Notes under the pieces: model-generated
Told to the model about the DNA's origin: nothing
Databases searched by the model: none
The model's input: only the letters and a program-made list of their open reading frames with translations
Program-made: the position numbers and the translations under genes
Part shown: one piece after another, positions 40,284 through 50,400 of the stretch
How positions within the stretch are numbered: the first letter of the stretch is position 1
Layout: each line of letters opens with the position of its first letter
Assembly: GCF_014648295.1 (NCBI RefSeq)
Contig: NZ_BMQV01000015.1
Span: forward strand, 22,314-86,313
Reading direction: 5' to 3'
Source: Shewanella saliphila
GTDB taxonomy: Bacteria; Pseudomonadota; Gammaproteobacteria; Enterobacterales; Shewanellaceae
Length of the DNA: 64,000 nucleotides

Positions 40284-41784
40284 TTAACCTCCCCAGGTGT
40301 TGTGATTAGCATTGCGCTAGTTTCAGTAACGGGTTGGCTGTTATCCCAACCTCCGCCAAGCGTTTTATATAAACTCACCACCGCAATTTCGGCTTGAGTG
40401 GTACTGTTATTCAATTGGATTTGGCTGTTAAGCACTTGCTTTTTTTGCTGCAAAACAGCTAAATGATCACTGGTGCCTTGCTGATAATTGCGCTCAATCA
40501 TCTTCATCGCTTGCTCAGTGTATTGGTGCGCAATAGACAATTTATGCTGCTGGCTTTGTTGTGCACGCCACGCATCGATAGCGTTATCCACTTCGTGCCA
40601 GGCAGCCAACACGGTTTTGCGATAACTCAATGCTGAACTCTTTTGCTTTTCTTTTGTTAACTCAAGTTGCTGAGTTAACTTGCCGCCTGAAAAAATAGGT
40701 AAATACACTTTAGGGCCAACAGTAAATGAGCGCGAATCCCAGCCCAGTAAGTCACTGCCTTCAAAAGACTCAAGCCCCAAACTGCCAGACAAGGTCACTC
40801 GAGGATAAAAATCAGTTTCTGCGACACCAATTGCGGCAACGGCTGCGTGTAAATGTGCTTGTGCTTCAAGAATATCAGGGCGACGAGAGGCTAAATCCGA
40901 CGGGATCTCAACTGGCACACCTGCCGGCAATTGAATCGGTTTATTTGATGTCGCTAATATGGCATCTAATGCCCGAGGCTGCTCACCGAGCAATAATGCC
41001 AAGGCATTCATTAATTGATTACTGCGCATGGTGAGCTCAGGTAAGCTTGCCGTTAATGTGGCTAAGTCGGTTTGAGCACGAATAGTATCAAAATGGGTAC
41101 CAACACCATTGTCTTCACGGCTTTGCATTAACGCGACAATCTGCTCAGCGGTTTGTTGCTTGTCTAAGCTAATGGCTAATTGAGTTTGTGCATTGCGCAA
41201 TTGCAAATAAGCCTTGGCAACTTCAGCAGCTAAGCTGACACGAATGGCTTCACGCTGATATAACGACACATCTAATTTGGCGCGAACTTCTTCTGTCGCT
41301 CGTTGCGCACGGCCCCAAAGGTCAAGCTCCCAACTGGCATCAAAACCTGCCGTCCAAAATTTTCGGCCTCCGACGGCGCCCCTAATGCCACCATCTTGCC
41401 ATTTTCACTATTGCCTTCGCGGGCATAACTTGCGTTTGCAGAGAGTCTAGGTTGTTGGTCGGCAGCCGTGATCCCCAACGCCGCACGGCTTTGCGCAATT
41501 CGGCTGGTCGCAACTTGTAAGTCTAAATTTCCGGTTTGAGCTTTGGCTTGTAATTGCGTCAATATTGGGTCGTTAAATACCGCCCACCATTGCCAATCAA
41601 GAGTTGGTTGGCTAGCTTGTTCGGTGTAACCGTAATCAGACCGAGGCTCAGTTGCCGTTTGGGTAATTCCGCTCTCTGGCACTGTAAAATCTGGGCCCAA
41701 TGTACATCCAGATAGCACCGCTAACGACACGGCTAACGCCAATGCATGTGGTGAAAACGTTATACTTTTACCCGTAAATAACAT
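40280..41784 (-). pseudogene. NodT-family outer-membrane efflux protein, interrupted by a frameshift
   Basis: Two adjacent frames together encode one outer-membrane factor of about 500 residues. The first (41784 down to about 41360) has a lipoprotein signal ending LSGCTLGPDF and the first half of the TolC-like fold. The second (to 40280) continues with AKAYLQLRNAQTQL and the family motif LLGEQPR...IPSDLASRRPDILEAQAHLHAA. The break is at the A/T run at 41356-41363, coding GAAAATTTTGG: one extra T would restore the phrase FWTAGFDASWELDLWGRAQR. It is either a real one-base deletion (pump without its own outer channel) or a sequencing error. First gene of the efflux operon. Confidence 0.85.
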
Positions 41785-41814
41785 GACAACTATTCCTAAA
41801 TTAACGAGGGTCTG

Positions 41815-41851
41815 TTGATCTTTGCTGCAAAAAACAACCTTGAAAGATCAA
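41815..41851. repeat. Short hairpin repeat related to family B
   Basis: TTGATCTTT (41815-41823) and AAAGATCAA (41843-41851) flank GCTGCAAAAAACAACCTTG, the same motif order as the ends of the element at 23314-23623. It lies in the 5' leader region of the efflux operon. Confidence 0.6.
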
Positions 41852-41892
41852 GCGCGCCTATAAACTCAATCAAATTACGCCAACAAAACTGT

Positions 41893-41902
41893 ACCGCTCG
41901 GT
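41893..41902. promoter_or_regulatory. Candidate TetR operator 1 (efflux side)
   Basis: AACTGTACCGCTCGGTTTG differs from the operator at 42002 by two bases in the ACCGxxCGGT core. It lies about 110 bp upstream of the efflux operon start, suggesting repression by the divergent TetR. Confidence 0.65.
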
Positions 41903-41993
41903 TTGCTTGTTGGGTAAATAAAAAATCCGCTAGTGTGTAAGACTCCACTAACGAACTTCTATTGCACGATACCGCAAGCTTCAATATAAAAAT

Positions 41994-42021
41994 TGAACTG
42001 TACCGTACGGTTTGATATAGT
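41994..42021 (+). promoter_or_regulatory. tetR promoter with embedded operator 2
   Basis: TTGAAC (-35, 41994-41999) and TATAGT (-10, 42016-42021) are 16 bp apart. The spacer contains the perfect palindrome ACCGTACGGT (42002-42011). A repressor bound there would block RNA polymerase, so autorepression is likely. Confidence 0.65.
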
Positions 42022-42056
42022 GCCTATCTCAAAGATTATTGTCAAGTGAGTTTTAT

Positions 42057-42719
42057 ATGAAAAACGCTGTAACTGATCCTTCTGCCCTTGCACAACTCAC
42101 ACTCGACCTTTGCCCAAAAGCAAGGACAGTGCTCAATGCTGCTAGCAAAATATTTTTAACTCACGGCTTTAATGCCGCCACCACCGACATGATCCAACGC
42201 GAAGCAGGCGTATCTAAATCGACCGTGTACGCGCACTTTTCTAATAAAGAAAAGCTATTTTTAGCCGTAGTGCAAAACGAATGCGCCTCGTTCACAGCTT
42301 CCATTAACGACATTAAATTTATCCCTGGCGACATTACCGAAAGCTTACGAGTGTTGGGTCACGCCTACCTTAGTGTTGCTCTGTCGGCTCCGGCATTGTC
42401 GTTATATCGAGTGGTCGTCGCAGAAGCACCCCGTTTTCCTGCGCTGGGACACATGTTTTACAATTCTGGCCCTAAAATTGTTAAATCCATGGTGGCCAAC
42501 TGCTTAACCCAAGCCCATAACGCCAATGAAATAGACTTAAGCAACATTAGTGTCGACGAAGTTGCTGATGTATTTGTCACACTATTTCGTAGTGAGCTTC
42601 ATTTAAAGTGTTTAACTCACCCCGACCAGCCGCTTAAAAAAGCCACCATTGATCGCTGGGTGGATATTGCCATAGACACTTTTGTGCGCTCTTATGGTAA
42701 CCGCCAAGTTAACCCTTAA
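42057..42719 (+). CDS. TetR-family transcriptional regulator of the efflux operon
   Basis: A 220-residue regulator with an N-terminal TetR helix-turn-helix (AASKIFLTHGFNAATTDMIQREAGVSKSTVYAHFSNKEKLF, about residues 24-64) and an AefR/TetR_C-like ligand-binding C terminus. The start is the ATG at 42057; a TTG six codons upstream is less likely. It is divergent from the efflux operon, and the intergenic region carries two similar palindromes. I infer that it represses both units. Confidence 0.9.
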   Translation: MKNAVTDPSALAQLTLDLCPKARTVLNAASKIFLTHGFNAATTDMIQREAGVSKSTVYAHFSNKEKLFLAVVQNECASFTASINDIKFIPGDITESLRVLGHAYLSVALSAPALSLYRVVVAEAPRFPALGHMFYNSGPKIVKSMVANCLTQAHNANEIDLSNISVDEVADVFVTLFRSELHLKCLTHPDQPLKKATIDRWVDIAIDTFVRSYGNRQVNP

Positions 42720-42753
42720 CGCTGCCGCTCAAATCAACACAAAAAGGCTCTTA

Positions 42754-43938
42754 ATGACCAACCCTTACTCAGCCACACAATGGTTACAGTTAAGTATGCA
42801 GCAACAAGGTTTGCTGCAGCCTTTAGGGTCATTGCCAGCGCTATTGCAGCAATTAAGTTATGTGCAAATAGACTCTATTAATGTGGTTGAACGCGCGCAT
42901 CATCATGTATTGCATAGTAGGTTGCCACACTACGCCACCAGCATGTTAGACCAGGCTATGGGCGACAAAAGTGTGTTTGAATATTGGTCCCATGCAGCGG
43001 CATACCTACCCATTGAAGATTATCGGTTTAGCTTGTATCGCAAGCAGCAATTACAACAAGGCGACAAACATTGGTTTGAGCCTGAGCATAAAGTCATGCG
43101 CGAGGTAAAAGCGCGCATAACCGCTGAAGGACCACTCAAAGCCAGCCAATTTAAGCACGACGCCGACACTAAAAATGGTGCCTGGTGGGATTGGAAGCCC
43201 GCAAAAAAAGCCCTTGAGCAGTTGTTTATGCAAGGCGAGTTGATGGTGGCTAAACGTGAAAAATTTCAAAAGGTGTATGACTTAACCGAGCGCGTGTTAC
43301 CAAGCCATATAGATACCACTGTGCCCAGCGACAGCGAGTTTGCTCAGCATTTAATTAACCGTTATTTAGTGGCCCACGGTTTTGGCAATTTGCAGCAAAT
43401 TCAGTATCTACGCAAAGGCCTTAAACCACTACTGACCAACACCTTGGCGCAAATGTGCGAACAAGGCGACATTGCCAGCTTTACCGAGCCACACTCCAAG
43501 CAAGTTTACTTTTATCAGCCCAAGCTCACACTCCCCAGCACCATAGCCAATAAAGTCTGGCTGCTTAATCCGTTTGATAACTTAGTCATTCAACGGCAAA
43601 AGCTTAAGCAATGGTTTGGCTTTGATTATCAAATCGAAGTGTATGTACCAGAGGCTAAACGCCAATACGGTTATTACTCATTACCCATTTTATGGCGCGA
43701 CCGCTTTGTTGGCCGGGTGGATGTAAAAGCTGATCGAAAAAACCAATGCTTGTTACTGCAACAACTCCATTTTGAGCCAGAAGCATTTAGTACTGATGCA
43801 TTTAGCAGAGACTCTTTTATACCCGCGTTTATCGATGCCATTAATCATTACAGCAAGTTCAATCACTGCCAACGTTGGCAATTAGTGGCTTGTAACGACA
43901 AAGCCATCGGTAAGATGTTGCTCAACGCCTGCCAATAA
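42754..43938 (+). CDS. ycaQ: YcaQ/AlkX-like winged-helix DNA glycosylase
   Basis: A 394-residue member of the HTH_42 family, which repairs interstrand crosslinks and alkylated bases in DNA. The catalytic QxD-type motif appears as VQIDSINVVERAHHHVLHSR near residue 34. This is the YcaQ (AlkX) form rather than the QxQ form of AlkZ. Three winged-helix modules follow. The start is the ATG at 42754 with an AAGG site; the frame is open upstream into tetR. E. coli YcaQ has 410 residues. It lies 34 bp downstream of tetR on the same strand, so it may be co-transcribed with it. Confidence 0.88.
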   Translation: MTNPYSATQWLQLSMQQQGLLQPLGSLPALLQQLSYVQIDSINVVERAHHHVLHSRLPHYATSMLDQAMGDKSVFEYWSHAAAYLPIEDYRFSLYRKQQLQQGDKHWFEPEHKVMREVKARITAEGPLKASQFKHDADTKNGAWWDWKPAKKALEQLFMQGELMVAKREKFQKVYDLTERVLPSHIDTTVPSDSEFAQHLINRYLVAHGFGNLQQIQYLRKGLKPLLTNTLAQMCEQGDIASFTEPHSKQVYFYQPKLTLPSTIANKVWLLNPFDNLVIQRQKLKQWFGFDYQIEVYVPEAKRQYGYYSLPILWRDRFVGRVDVKADRKNQCLLLQQLHFEPEAFSTDAFSRDSFIPAFIDAINHYSKFNHCQRWQLVACNDKAIGKMLLNACQ

Positions 43939-43946
43939 TTAACCCT

Positions 43947-43964
43947 GAGTGTTGCAAAACACTC
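43947..43964 (+). terminator. Hairpin after ycaQ
   Basis: GAGTGTT-GCAA-AACACTC, a perfect 7-bp stem with a stable tetraloop followed by TTCCACTTCTT. It is a weak terminator. Confidence 0.5.
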
Positions 43965-44144
43965 TTCCACTTCTTACAAGATTTGCGCTGTATGCACTTA
44001 AATCAGTATGCAACCTTGTTCACGTTTTACACATTTTTCAACTTGGCAATTCAATAGCTTGAATTAAGTCACTAACCTCAAATACGTTGTGAGATACCTT
44101 CAAAAGGTCAAAAAATAAAATATAACCTACATGGGGAATACACG

Positions 44145-45461
44145 ATGTTTTATATACACATGCTGCTGTTACTAGCGGTGATATTTGTTGGTATCCGCCA
44201 TGGCGGTATCGCGTTTGGTTTACTCGGTGGTTTAGGTGTGTCAGTGCTGGCATTCGTGTTTGGTATTGCACCCGGCTCACCGCCTATCAGCGTGATGTTA
44301 ATTATTCTTGCGGTAGTGGCGGCCTCGGCAACACTCGAGGCAACTGGCGGGTTAAATCTGTTAGTGAAGTTTGCTGAAAAAATACTGCGTAAACACCCTG
44401 AACATATCGTGTTTTTAGGCCCTTTATGTACATACTCTTTAACCGTATTGGTTGGTACTGGCCATTCGGTTTACCCACTTCTACCTGTTATTTACGATGT
44501 AGCCTATAAAAAAGGTATTCGCCCTGAACGCCCATTAGCGATGGCAACTGTCGCCTCGCAAATGGGGATTACCGCCAGCCCAATTGCCGCAGCAGCTGCG
44601 GTAGTATTGGCAACAGCTGTTGATAACAATCTTGATATCAGCTTAATCGATGTGCTTATGGTGACCATTCCGGCAACCTTAACGGGTTTACTTGTCGCCT
44701 GTACCTGGAGCTTAAAGCGCGGTAAAGATTTAGACAAAGACACCGAGTTTCAAGCACGCTTAGCAGATAAAGATTTCCGTGAGTCATTAATCGACCCACA
44801 AGATGACGACGCCGAAACCCCAGCGGCACAATCAACCGCTAAAAAAGGCTTAACGGTATTTTTACTGGGTATTCTTGCGGTGATTGTGGTCGCGATGTTT
44901 AGCAAGCAAATACTGCCAGCTGGCGTAAAAATGTCGGTCGCGATTCAGTTTATGATGCTCTCAGTCGGCGGAATAATTTTATTGGCCACCAATGTGTCGC
45001 CCAAAAAGATTGTCACCAGCAATGTGTTTACTGCAGGTATGACCGCGGTCATCATCATTTTTGGTATTGCGTGGATGAGTGACACTATTATTAGCCACCA
45101 CAAAAGCTATTTAGTCAGCGCGGTGAGCGACCTTGTCAGTGTTTATCCATGGACATTTGCTATCGCGATGTTTGTGTCATCTGTTTTCTTAAAAAGCCAG
45201 GCGGCGGTATTAACCATTATGTTGCCATTAGGGTATTCACTCGGCATCCCAGCACCGGTATTAATTGGTGTACTGCCAGCGTGTTATGCCTACTTCTTCT
45301 TCCCGTTCTACCCAAGTGATTTGGCCGCAATCAGTTTTGATAGAACCGGCACCACGCATATTGGTAAGTACGTGCTCAATCACAGCTTTATCATTCCAGG
45401 CTTTATCGGCGTAATCACCGCAACATTTGTGGGTTACTTTATTTCAATGGCGATTAACTAA
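44145..45461 (+). CDS. dcuB: Anaerobic C4-dicarboxylate transporter, DcuA/DcuB family
   Basis: Inner-membrane exchanger of fumarate, malate, aspartate and succinate, used in fumarate respiration. The 438-residue protein has about ten to twelve helices. Family hallmarks are VGIRHGGIAFGLLGG, ASATLEATGGLN, LVGTGHSVYPLLPVIYDVAYKKGIRPERP and a central hydrophilic loop (residues about 190-235). It resembles DcuB rather than DcuC. A GGGG-type site precedes the ATG. The 200-bp upstream region has no site good enough to claim FNR or CRP control. Confidence 0.93.
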   Translation: MFYIHMLLLLAVIFVGIRHGGIAFGLLGGLGVSVLAFVFGIAPGSPPISVMLIILAVVAASATLEATGGLNLLVKFAEKILRKHPEHIVFLGPLCTYSLTVLVGTGHSVYPLLPVIYDVAYKKGIRPERPLAMATVASQMGITASPIAAAAAVVLATAVDNNLDISLIDVLMVTIPATLTGLLVACTWSLKRGKDLDKDTEFQARLADKDFRESLIDPQDDDAETPAAQSTAKKGLTVFLLGILAVIVVAMFSKQILPAGVKMSVAIQFMMLSVGGIILLATNVSPKKIVTSNVFTAGMTAVIIIFGIAWMSDTIISHHKSYLVSAVSDLVSVYPWTFAIAMFVSSVFLKSQAAVLTIMLPLGYSLGIPAPVLIGVLPACYAYFFFPFYPSDLAAISFDRTGTTHIGKYVLNHSFIIPGFIGVITATFVGYFISMAIN

Positions 45462-45556
45462 TTTCTACTAAGGTGTTTGGAGTTGAAGCATCAGGCAAAG
45501 AGTTAAGCGGTAAACCGTTAATGAAATGATTAGAAAAAGTCACTAGCATCAATAAA

Positions 45557-45579
45557 ATGGCAGCCAACGTGGCTGCCAT
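45557..45579 (+). terminator. Terminator of the dcu gene
   Basis: ATGGCAGCC/GGCTGCCAT, a 9-bp stem with a 5-nt loop followed by TGTTGTTTTT. Confidence 0.85.
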
Positions 45580-45597
45580 TGTTGTTTTTAAACGTTG

Positions 45598-45672
45598 TTA
45601 AAGGCCTAAAGCATCAAGATTGGTGACTTCGATATCAGCAGGTTTATTTATTGGTTCGCCCACCATATCGTC
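45598..45672 (-). pseudogene. Possible 3' remnant of an unidentified gene
   Basis: On the minus strand a short open stretch, DDMVGEPINKPADIEVTNLD ending ALGL before a TAA, looks like the C-terminal end of a protein cut off by a TAG directly upstream. No start or ribosome site. The following 45673-45887 has no gene I can support. Confidence 0.3.
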
Positions 45673-45899
45673 CTATGCAACACGCCGTAAACCCATCCAT
45701 GGGGGCTTGACGAAAACATCCTGTTTTCAACAGTTGCCTATGCCAATATGGTTGGCTCTTGCAAGCTCATCTTAATCAATCAGGTAATACAAATTAGGGT
45801 TATCTCATTGTATGTTTCAGCGGCTAATGTGTCTCATAGTCCGTAGACTCCCAAGCCTATTGCACCGACAATATACATAAATTAATTGGAGGTAGCATT

Positions 45900-46097
45900 A
45901 TGTTTGATGATTCATATACCCAAGTGATCGAAGAGACTATTAATGGCTTTGATGTTTACATTGAGCCTAATCCCGACCAATACCGAGGCGGCTTTGTCTG
46001 GTCGGTTTCGAAAGAAGATGCTGAGTTAGATTCTGAGTTGGCTTTTTCAATAAATGATGCATTTATTGAAATGTACCGATTCACTAATACGAGTTAA
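45900..46097 (+). CDS. Small acidic protein of unknown function, 65 aa
   Basis: Not recognised. A near-perfect GGAGG site 8 nt before the ATG supports real translation. The product is acidic (SKEDAELDSELAF) and soluble, with no cysteines and a short probable beta-alpha fold. It lies alone, 140 bp upstream of the methyltransferase gene, at the left edge of the defence region. A link with that system is possible but there is no evidence beyond position. Confidence 0.6.
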   Translation: MFDDSYTQVIEETINGFDVYIEPNPDQYRGGFVWSVSKEDAELDSELAFSINDAFIEMYRFTNTS

Positions 46098-46197
46098 CTT
46101 CACAACACAATAGGTGTCATAAAAGAATCAAGATCTGTTAAATAACTAAATCATTAAGCTTGACTCATGAAAAGCTAGCAGAATGTCGCTTGCCCTG

Positions 46198-46203
46198 TAT
46201 AAT
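46198..46203 (+). promoter_or_regulatory. -10 element of the defence operon
   Basis: Consensus TATAAT 37 bp upstream of the methyltransferase start. No good -35 lies at 17 bp (the nearest TTGACT is at 46160-46165, too far), which may mean activator dependence. Confidence 0.4.
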
Positions 46204-46239
46204 TTGCGGTTCAATTTTGGTGTTTGGATTAAATGATTA

Positions 46240-47394
46240 ATGAAAGCGATAGATCTCTTTGCTGGTGCAGGTGGCTTCTCTTTAGCCGCACATCAATGTG
46301 GTATTGATGTAGTAGCAGCCATAGAGTTAGATAAAGCAGCTTCCATTACTTATAAAGCGAACTTAATTGAAAAGCTAAAAGCCCCAACAACACTCATTAA
46401 TGGTGACATTAATGAAGTCGATCTTCCCGCTTTGATGAAAGAGCTAAAACTTAAATCTGGCGATCTAGATTTATTACTTGGCGGCCCACCATGCCAAGGC
46501 TTCTCGACACATCGCATTAATAATGCAGGCATCGATGATCCTAGAAATCAATTACTATTAAAGTACTTTGATTTTGTCGATGGTCTTCGCCCAAAAGCTT
46601 TTTTAATTGAGAATGTGGCAGGACTACTTTGGAAGCGCCACGAAGACTATCTACATCAGCTGTTAGTGTTGGCAGAAAAGCATGGCTACACCATTCATTT
46701 TTGCGGAATACTAAACGCAAAAGACTACGGTGTGCCGCAAAACCGCAAGCGTGTATTCATTTTTGGTACCCGTAAAGATCTCAATATTGCAAATCCTGAA
46801 TTTCCACCTGCAGCCACTCATTTTGCGCCAACAGCTAAAAATGAGCCTAAATGGAAAACCGCGTCGAGCGTGTTTGAAAAACTGACGCCTGAGTTAATAG
46901 AACTTTATATCGAAGATTATTTTCGTCCCAAGATGAAAATGACCTATGAAAACGCAAAGTTACTATTAACATCACTAGAGTACGGTGAACCTGTTAGCCC
47001 AAATGATGCATGTAATATCAATATGCAACCCACACCGGGAATGATCACTCGATTCGAAAATACACAGCTTAATGGCAGTCGAGAAGATTCAGGGCATACG
47101 TTAAAATGCCACTCAAATGGTTATGAAGGCCATAAAGATGTGTATGGCCGAATCATGATCCACCTTCCAAGCAACACCATCACCACTGGCTGCAACAACC
47201 CCTCAAAAGGCCGTTTTGTTCATCCCTGGAAAAACCATGGTATGACGCTACGCCATGCCGCACGCTTCCAGACCTTTCCAGATAGCTTTAACTTTTTAGG
47301 CACTTCGACTCAACAAGGTAAGCAGATAGGTAACGCTGTTCCTCCTTTACTCGGTAAGGTTCTAATTAAATCCATAATAAATGGATTGAATTAA
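46240..47394 (+). CDS. DNA (cytosine-5) methyltransferase
   Basis: Modification enzyme of the defence locus: transfers methyl from S-adenosylmethionine to C5 of cytosine. The 384-residue protein has motif I DLFAGAGGFSLA (residues 5-16), motif IV with the catalytic cysteine in GGPPCQGFS (Cys85), motif VI PKAFLIENVAGL, and motif VIII YGVPQNRKRVFIFG. The variable target-recognition region covers about residues 185-330. The C-terminal motifs IX-X (HAARFQTFPDSF, then QIGNAVPPLL) complete the family set. First gene of a row with the GHKL ATPase 49 bp downstream. Recognition sequence unknown. Confidence 0.95.
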   Translation: MKAIDLFAGAGGFSLAAHQCGIDVVAAIELDKAASITYKANLIEKLKAPTTLINGDINEVDLPALMKELKLKSGDLDLLLGGPPCQGFSTHRINNAGIDDPRNQLLLKYFDFVDGLRPKAFLIENVAGLLWKRHEDYLHQLLVLAEKHGYTIHFCGILNAKDYGVPQNRKRVFIFGTRKDLNIANPEFPPAATHFAPTAKNEPKWKTASSVFEKLTPELIELYIEDYFRPKMKMTYENAKLLLTSLEYGEPVSPNDACNINMQPTPGMITRFENTQLNGSREDSGHTLKCHSNGYEGHKDVYGRIMIHLPSNTITTGCNNPSKGRFVHPWKNHGMTLRHAARFQTFPDSFNFLGTSTQQGKQIGNAVPPLLGKVLIKSIINGLN

Positions 47395-47443
47395 AAAAAG
47401 TGCATAGAATAGGTTTCATTATTTTCCAATGTAACCATTTGAT

Positions 47444-50400
47444 ATGAGCAATGAATCGTCAAGAAAATCAGTTTCGTTTAAGGCTCAGGCTCGAACTATC
47501 GATCACCTCGGTAAAGGCCAAATAGCTGATGCGCCCACTGCAGTCAGCGAGCTTTGGAAAAACTCTTACGATGCTTATGCTCGAGATGTAGCCCTCCATT
47601 TATTCGATGATGATATAAAATGTGGCGCCATTATTGATAATGGCTGCGGTATGACTTTTGAGCAGCTCAGCAATAGTTGGTTAACAGTTGGAACTGCTTC
47701 AAAAACTAAGAAAAGTCTCCTACCTGAAGAAGACCGTTTTAACTTAAAAGACAGATACACTCAAGGTGAGAAAGGGATTGGCCGTCTTTCAACTGCTTTT
47801 TTAGCGCCCGTTACCCTTATCGTAACTAAAAAGAAAAATACACAATACTCGGCTGCACTAATTGATTGGCGCTTATTTGAAAATACCTACCTCGCGTTAC
47901 ATGATATTAAAGTACCGATGCAGCAGTTCGATAGTCTCGATGAATTGCCCGATTTATGCACTGGGCTGCAACAAGCAATGCTGCACAATCTCGCCCTCGA
48001 ACCACAAACTGAAGATGAAAAAATGCTCCGCCATATGTGGCAGCGCTTTAGCGAAGACGAGCAAGAGGCTTTCGATTTAAGGCATAATCCCCAAGATGAC
48101 GAAGAATTTATATCGACTGAACAAAAAGTTAGACTGTTGAGTGAATACTTTATATTTAAATCAAGTCACTCGGATAGTTGGGTTCCCCTTTTAAATAAAG
48201 TGGCAGAATTAGATGGTGCAGAGCACGGCACAGCCCTCTTCCTATTAGACCTTAATCGCGATTTAGCTTTGATTACTAACAGAGGCGATATAAGTCGCGA
48301 AGCTAATGAGTATCAAGCTATCCAGCAAGATTTAGTAGATACTCTGCGCGCATTTGTCGACCCATTTAATCGAGCATCGGATGAGAACAACGAATTCCAT
48401 TATGAGATAATGGCCTTTGATAGCTCTGGGTACCCTTTTGGTGAGAAGACACCAATTCTCCATTATCAAGATGTATTCAGCCAATCTGAATTTGAAACTC
48501 TAGAACATAAAGTGGTTGGGCAAGTCGATGATAAAGGCTGGTTTAGAGGTCATGTGACAGCTTTTGGAAAGGAATACTCGAATGTAGTAATTCCCTGCAG
48601 AACGCCAGGTATGGACGCGTTAACAAAAACAGGTGCTTTTGACTTTAAATTAGGCACGTTTGAGCTAGAGTTGGCCAAATCGACCCACGAACCAGAACAT
48701 CATTCACATCTGCAAGCGCAAGCCAAAAAATTCGCTGGTTTTATGGTCTTTCGCGATGGTTTACGTGTTCTTCCTTACGGACGTTCAGATAATGATTTTT
48801 TTCAGATTGAAGAAAATCGAGGCAAACATGCGGGTCGTTATTATTGGGCTGCTCGTCGTTTATTTGGTCAGATTTTGTTAGATCAAAAAAGTAATCAGCT
48901 TTTAAAAGACAAAGCGGGACGTGAAGGCTTCGTAAAAAATCAAGCTGCCAGAGAGCTAAAATCGTTGGTAACAACGCTACTAATAAAGTTGGCTGACTCG
49001 TACTTCGGAGGTAATTCAGAAGAGCGTAAAATCATGCTTGAGCAGTTAACTAAGGATAGGCAGAAGCAGCTCAAAGCTCGCAACTCATCTGCAAGGCTAT
49101 CCAAAAAGGCTTTTACAAGCGCAATGATGGCCAAGCTGCCTAAGCTTAGTCTCCATGTTGAGTCCGCACGAAGTGTTCATAAAGAGCTAGAAGAAGGGGT
49201 TGCGATATCGCTTCATCATTTAGATGAGCTGGTTAAAGGTATCGATAAGTTAGAAGCGCTAAGACCTGATCTAAAAGTACCCAATAAGCCCGCTAAAATG
49301 GATGAGTTTCTCGAAGAACAGTACCGTAGCTATCGTGATTTATTTGGCGAACTCAGTGAGCTTTTACAAACTTGCCGCGAGCGCTTAAATAAACTAGAAA
49401 CGCTAAGCCAACAACGCTCACCAATGGAAAGTGCGCAGAACAAATATAACGCTATTGATTCAGCACTGACTAAACAGGTAAATCGATATGCCAATGATAT
49501 CGATAAAACCCTCGAGCGTTTAGTTATTGCTTGGAAAAAAGCTGCCCGGACAGATAAAGAAACATTTGAACAACAAGCCTTGCCATTACTCGATTCAGTG
49601 ACCAATGCCAGTGATACAACTCAAGTTCTTAATTCATTAGATAAAATTTTTCGCGATTTAGCCGATGATATTGCCACCAAGTATGAAGGCTTTCTACAAG
49701 CGCTTGATAAATTAGAGCAAGGTGTAGATCTTGAATCAGCTTTTACATTGGCTGAAGACGAGCGCGTAAAAGCAGAACAAGAAATCACTCAAATGCGGAG
49801 CTTAGCTCAGCTTGGTATCAGTTTTGAAATTCTAGCCCATGAACTGAGCGCACAAGATAAAGCCGTAACTCGCTCGCTCAATTCATTGAGTAGCAGCGTT
49901 AAAGCAGAGCTTGGTTTTAAAAATGCAATGAAAGCGCATAAACAGTTTACCGAGTATCTTAGATTTTTATCTCCACTCAAGCTTTCCGGTTATCAGACCC
50001 GCGATGACATTACAGGGCAAGATATAGTCAAAAATGTGAAGCTGTTCTTTCAAGATCAGTTTGAACAACAGGACATTAACCTTGAATTTAGTGATGCCTT
50101 CATGCGTATGAATGTCGTTGATGTAAAGTCACGGATTATCCCGGTGTTTATCAATTTGCTGAACAACGCGCTGTATTGGGTGGCTTTAGCCGAACAAGAG
50201 CGTGAGATTAAGGTTGGTATCATTAATGATTTGGTCGTAATTGCTAATAATGGCCCAGCAATTGACCCTGACGATATTGGCAATCTATTCCAATTGTTTT
50301 ATAGCCGCAGGCCAACAGGCAACGGTGTAGGTCTGTATCTTTCTAAACAAAACCTTGCGATAGCTCGCCACAATATCTGGTATGCCCAAAAACCAGAAGA

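Noticed and set aside
43965..44144. FNR or CRP site before the dcu gene
   Set aside because: Partial half sites such as TTGTGAGATACC are present, but the second half does not match well enough.
46160..46203. Full sigma-70 promoter for the methyltransferase gene
   Set aside because: TTGACT and TATAAT are about 32 bp apart, far from the needed 16-18 bp.
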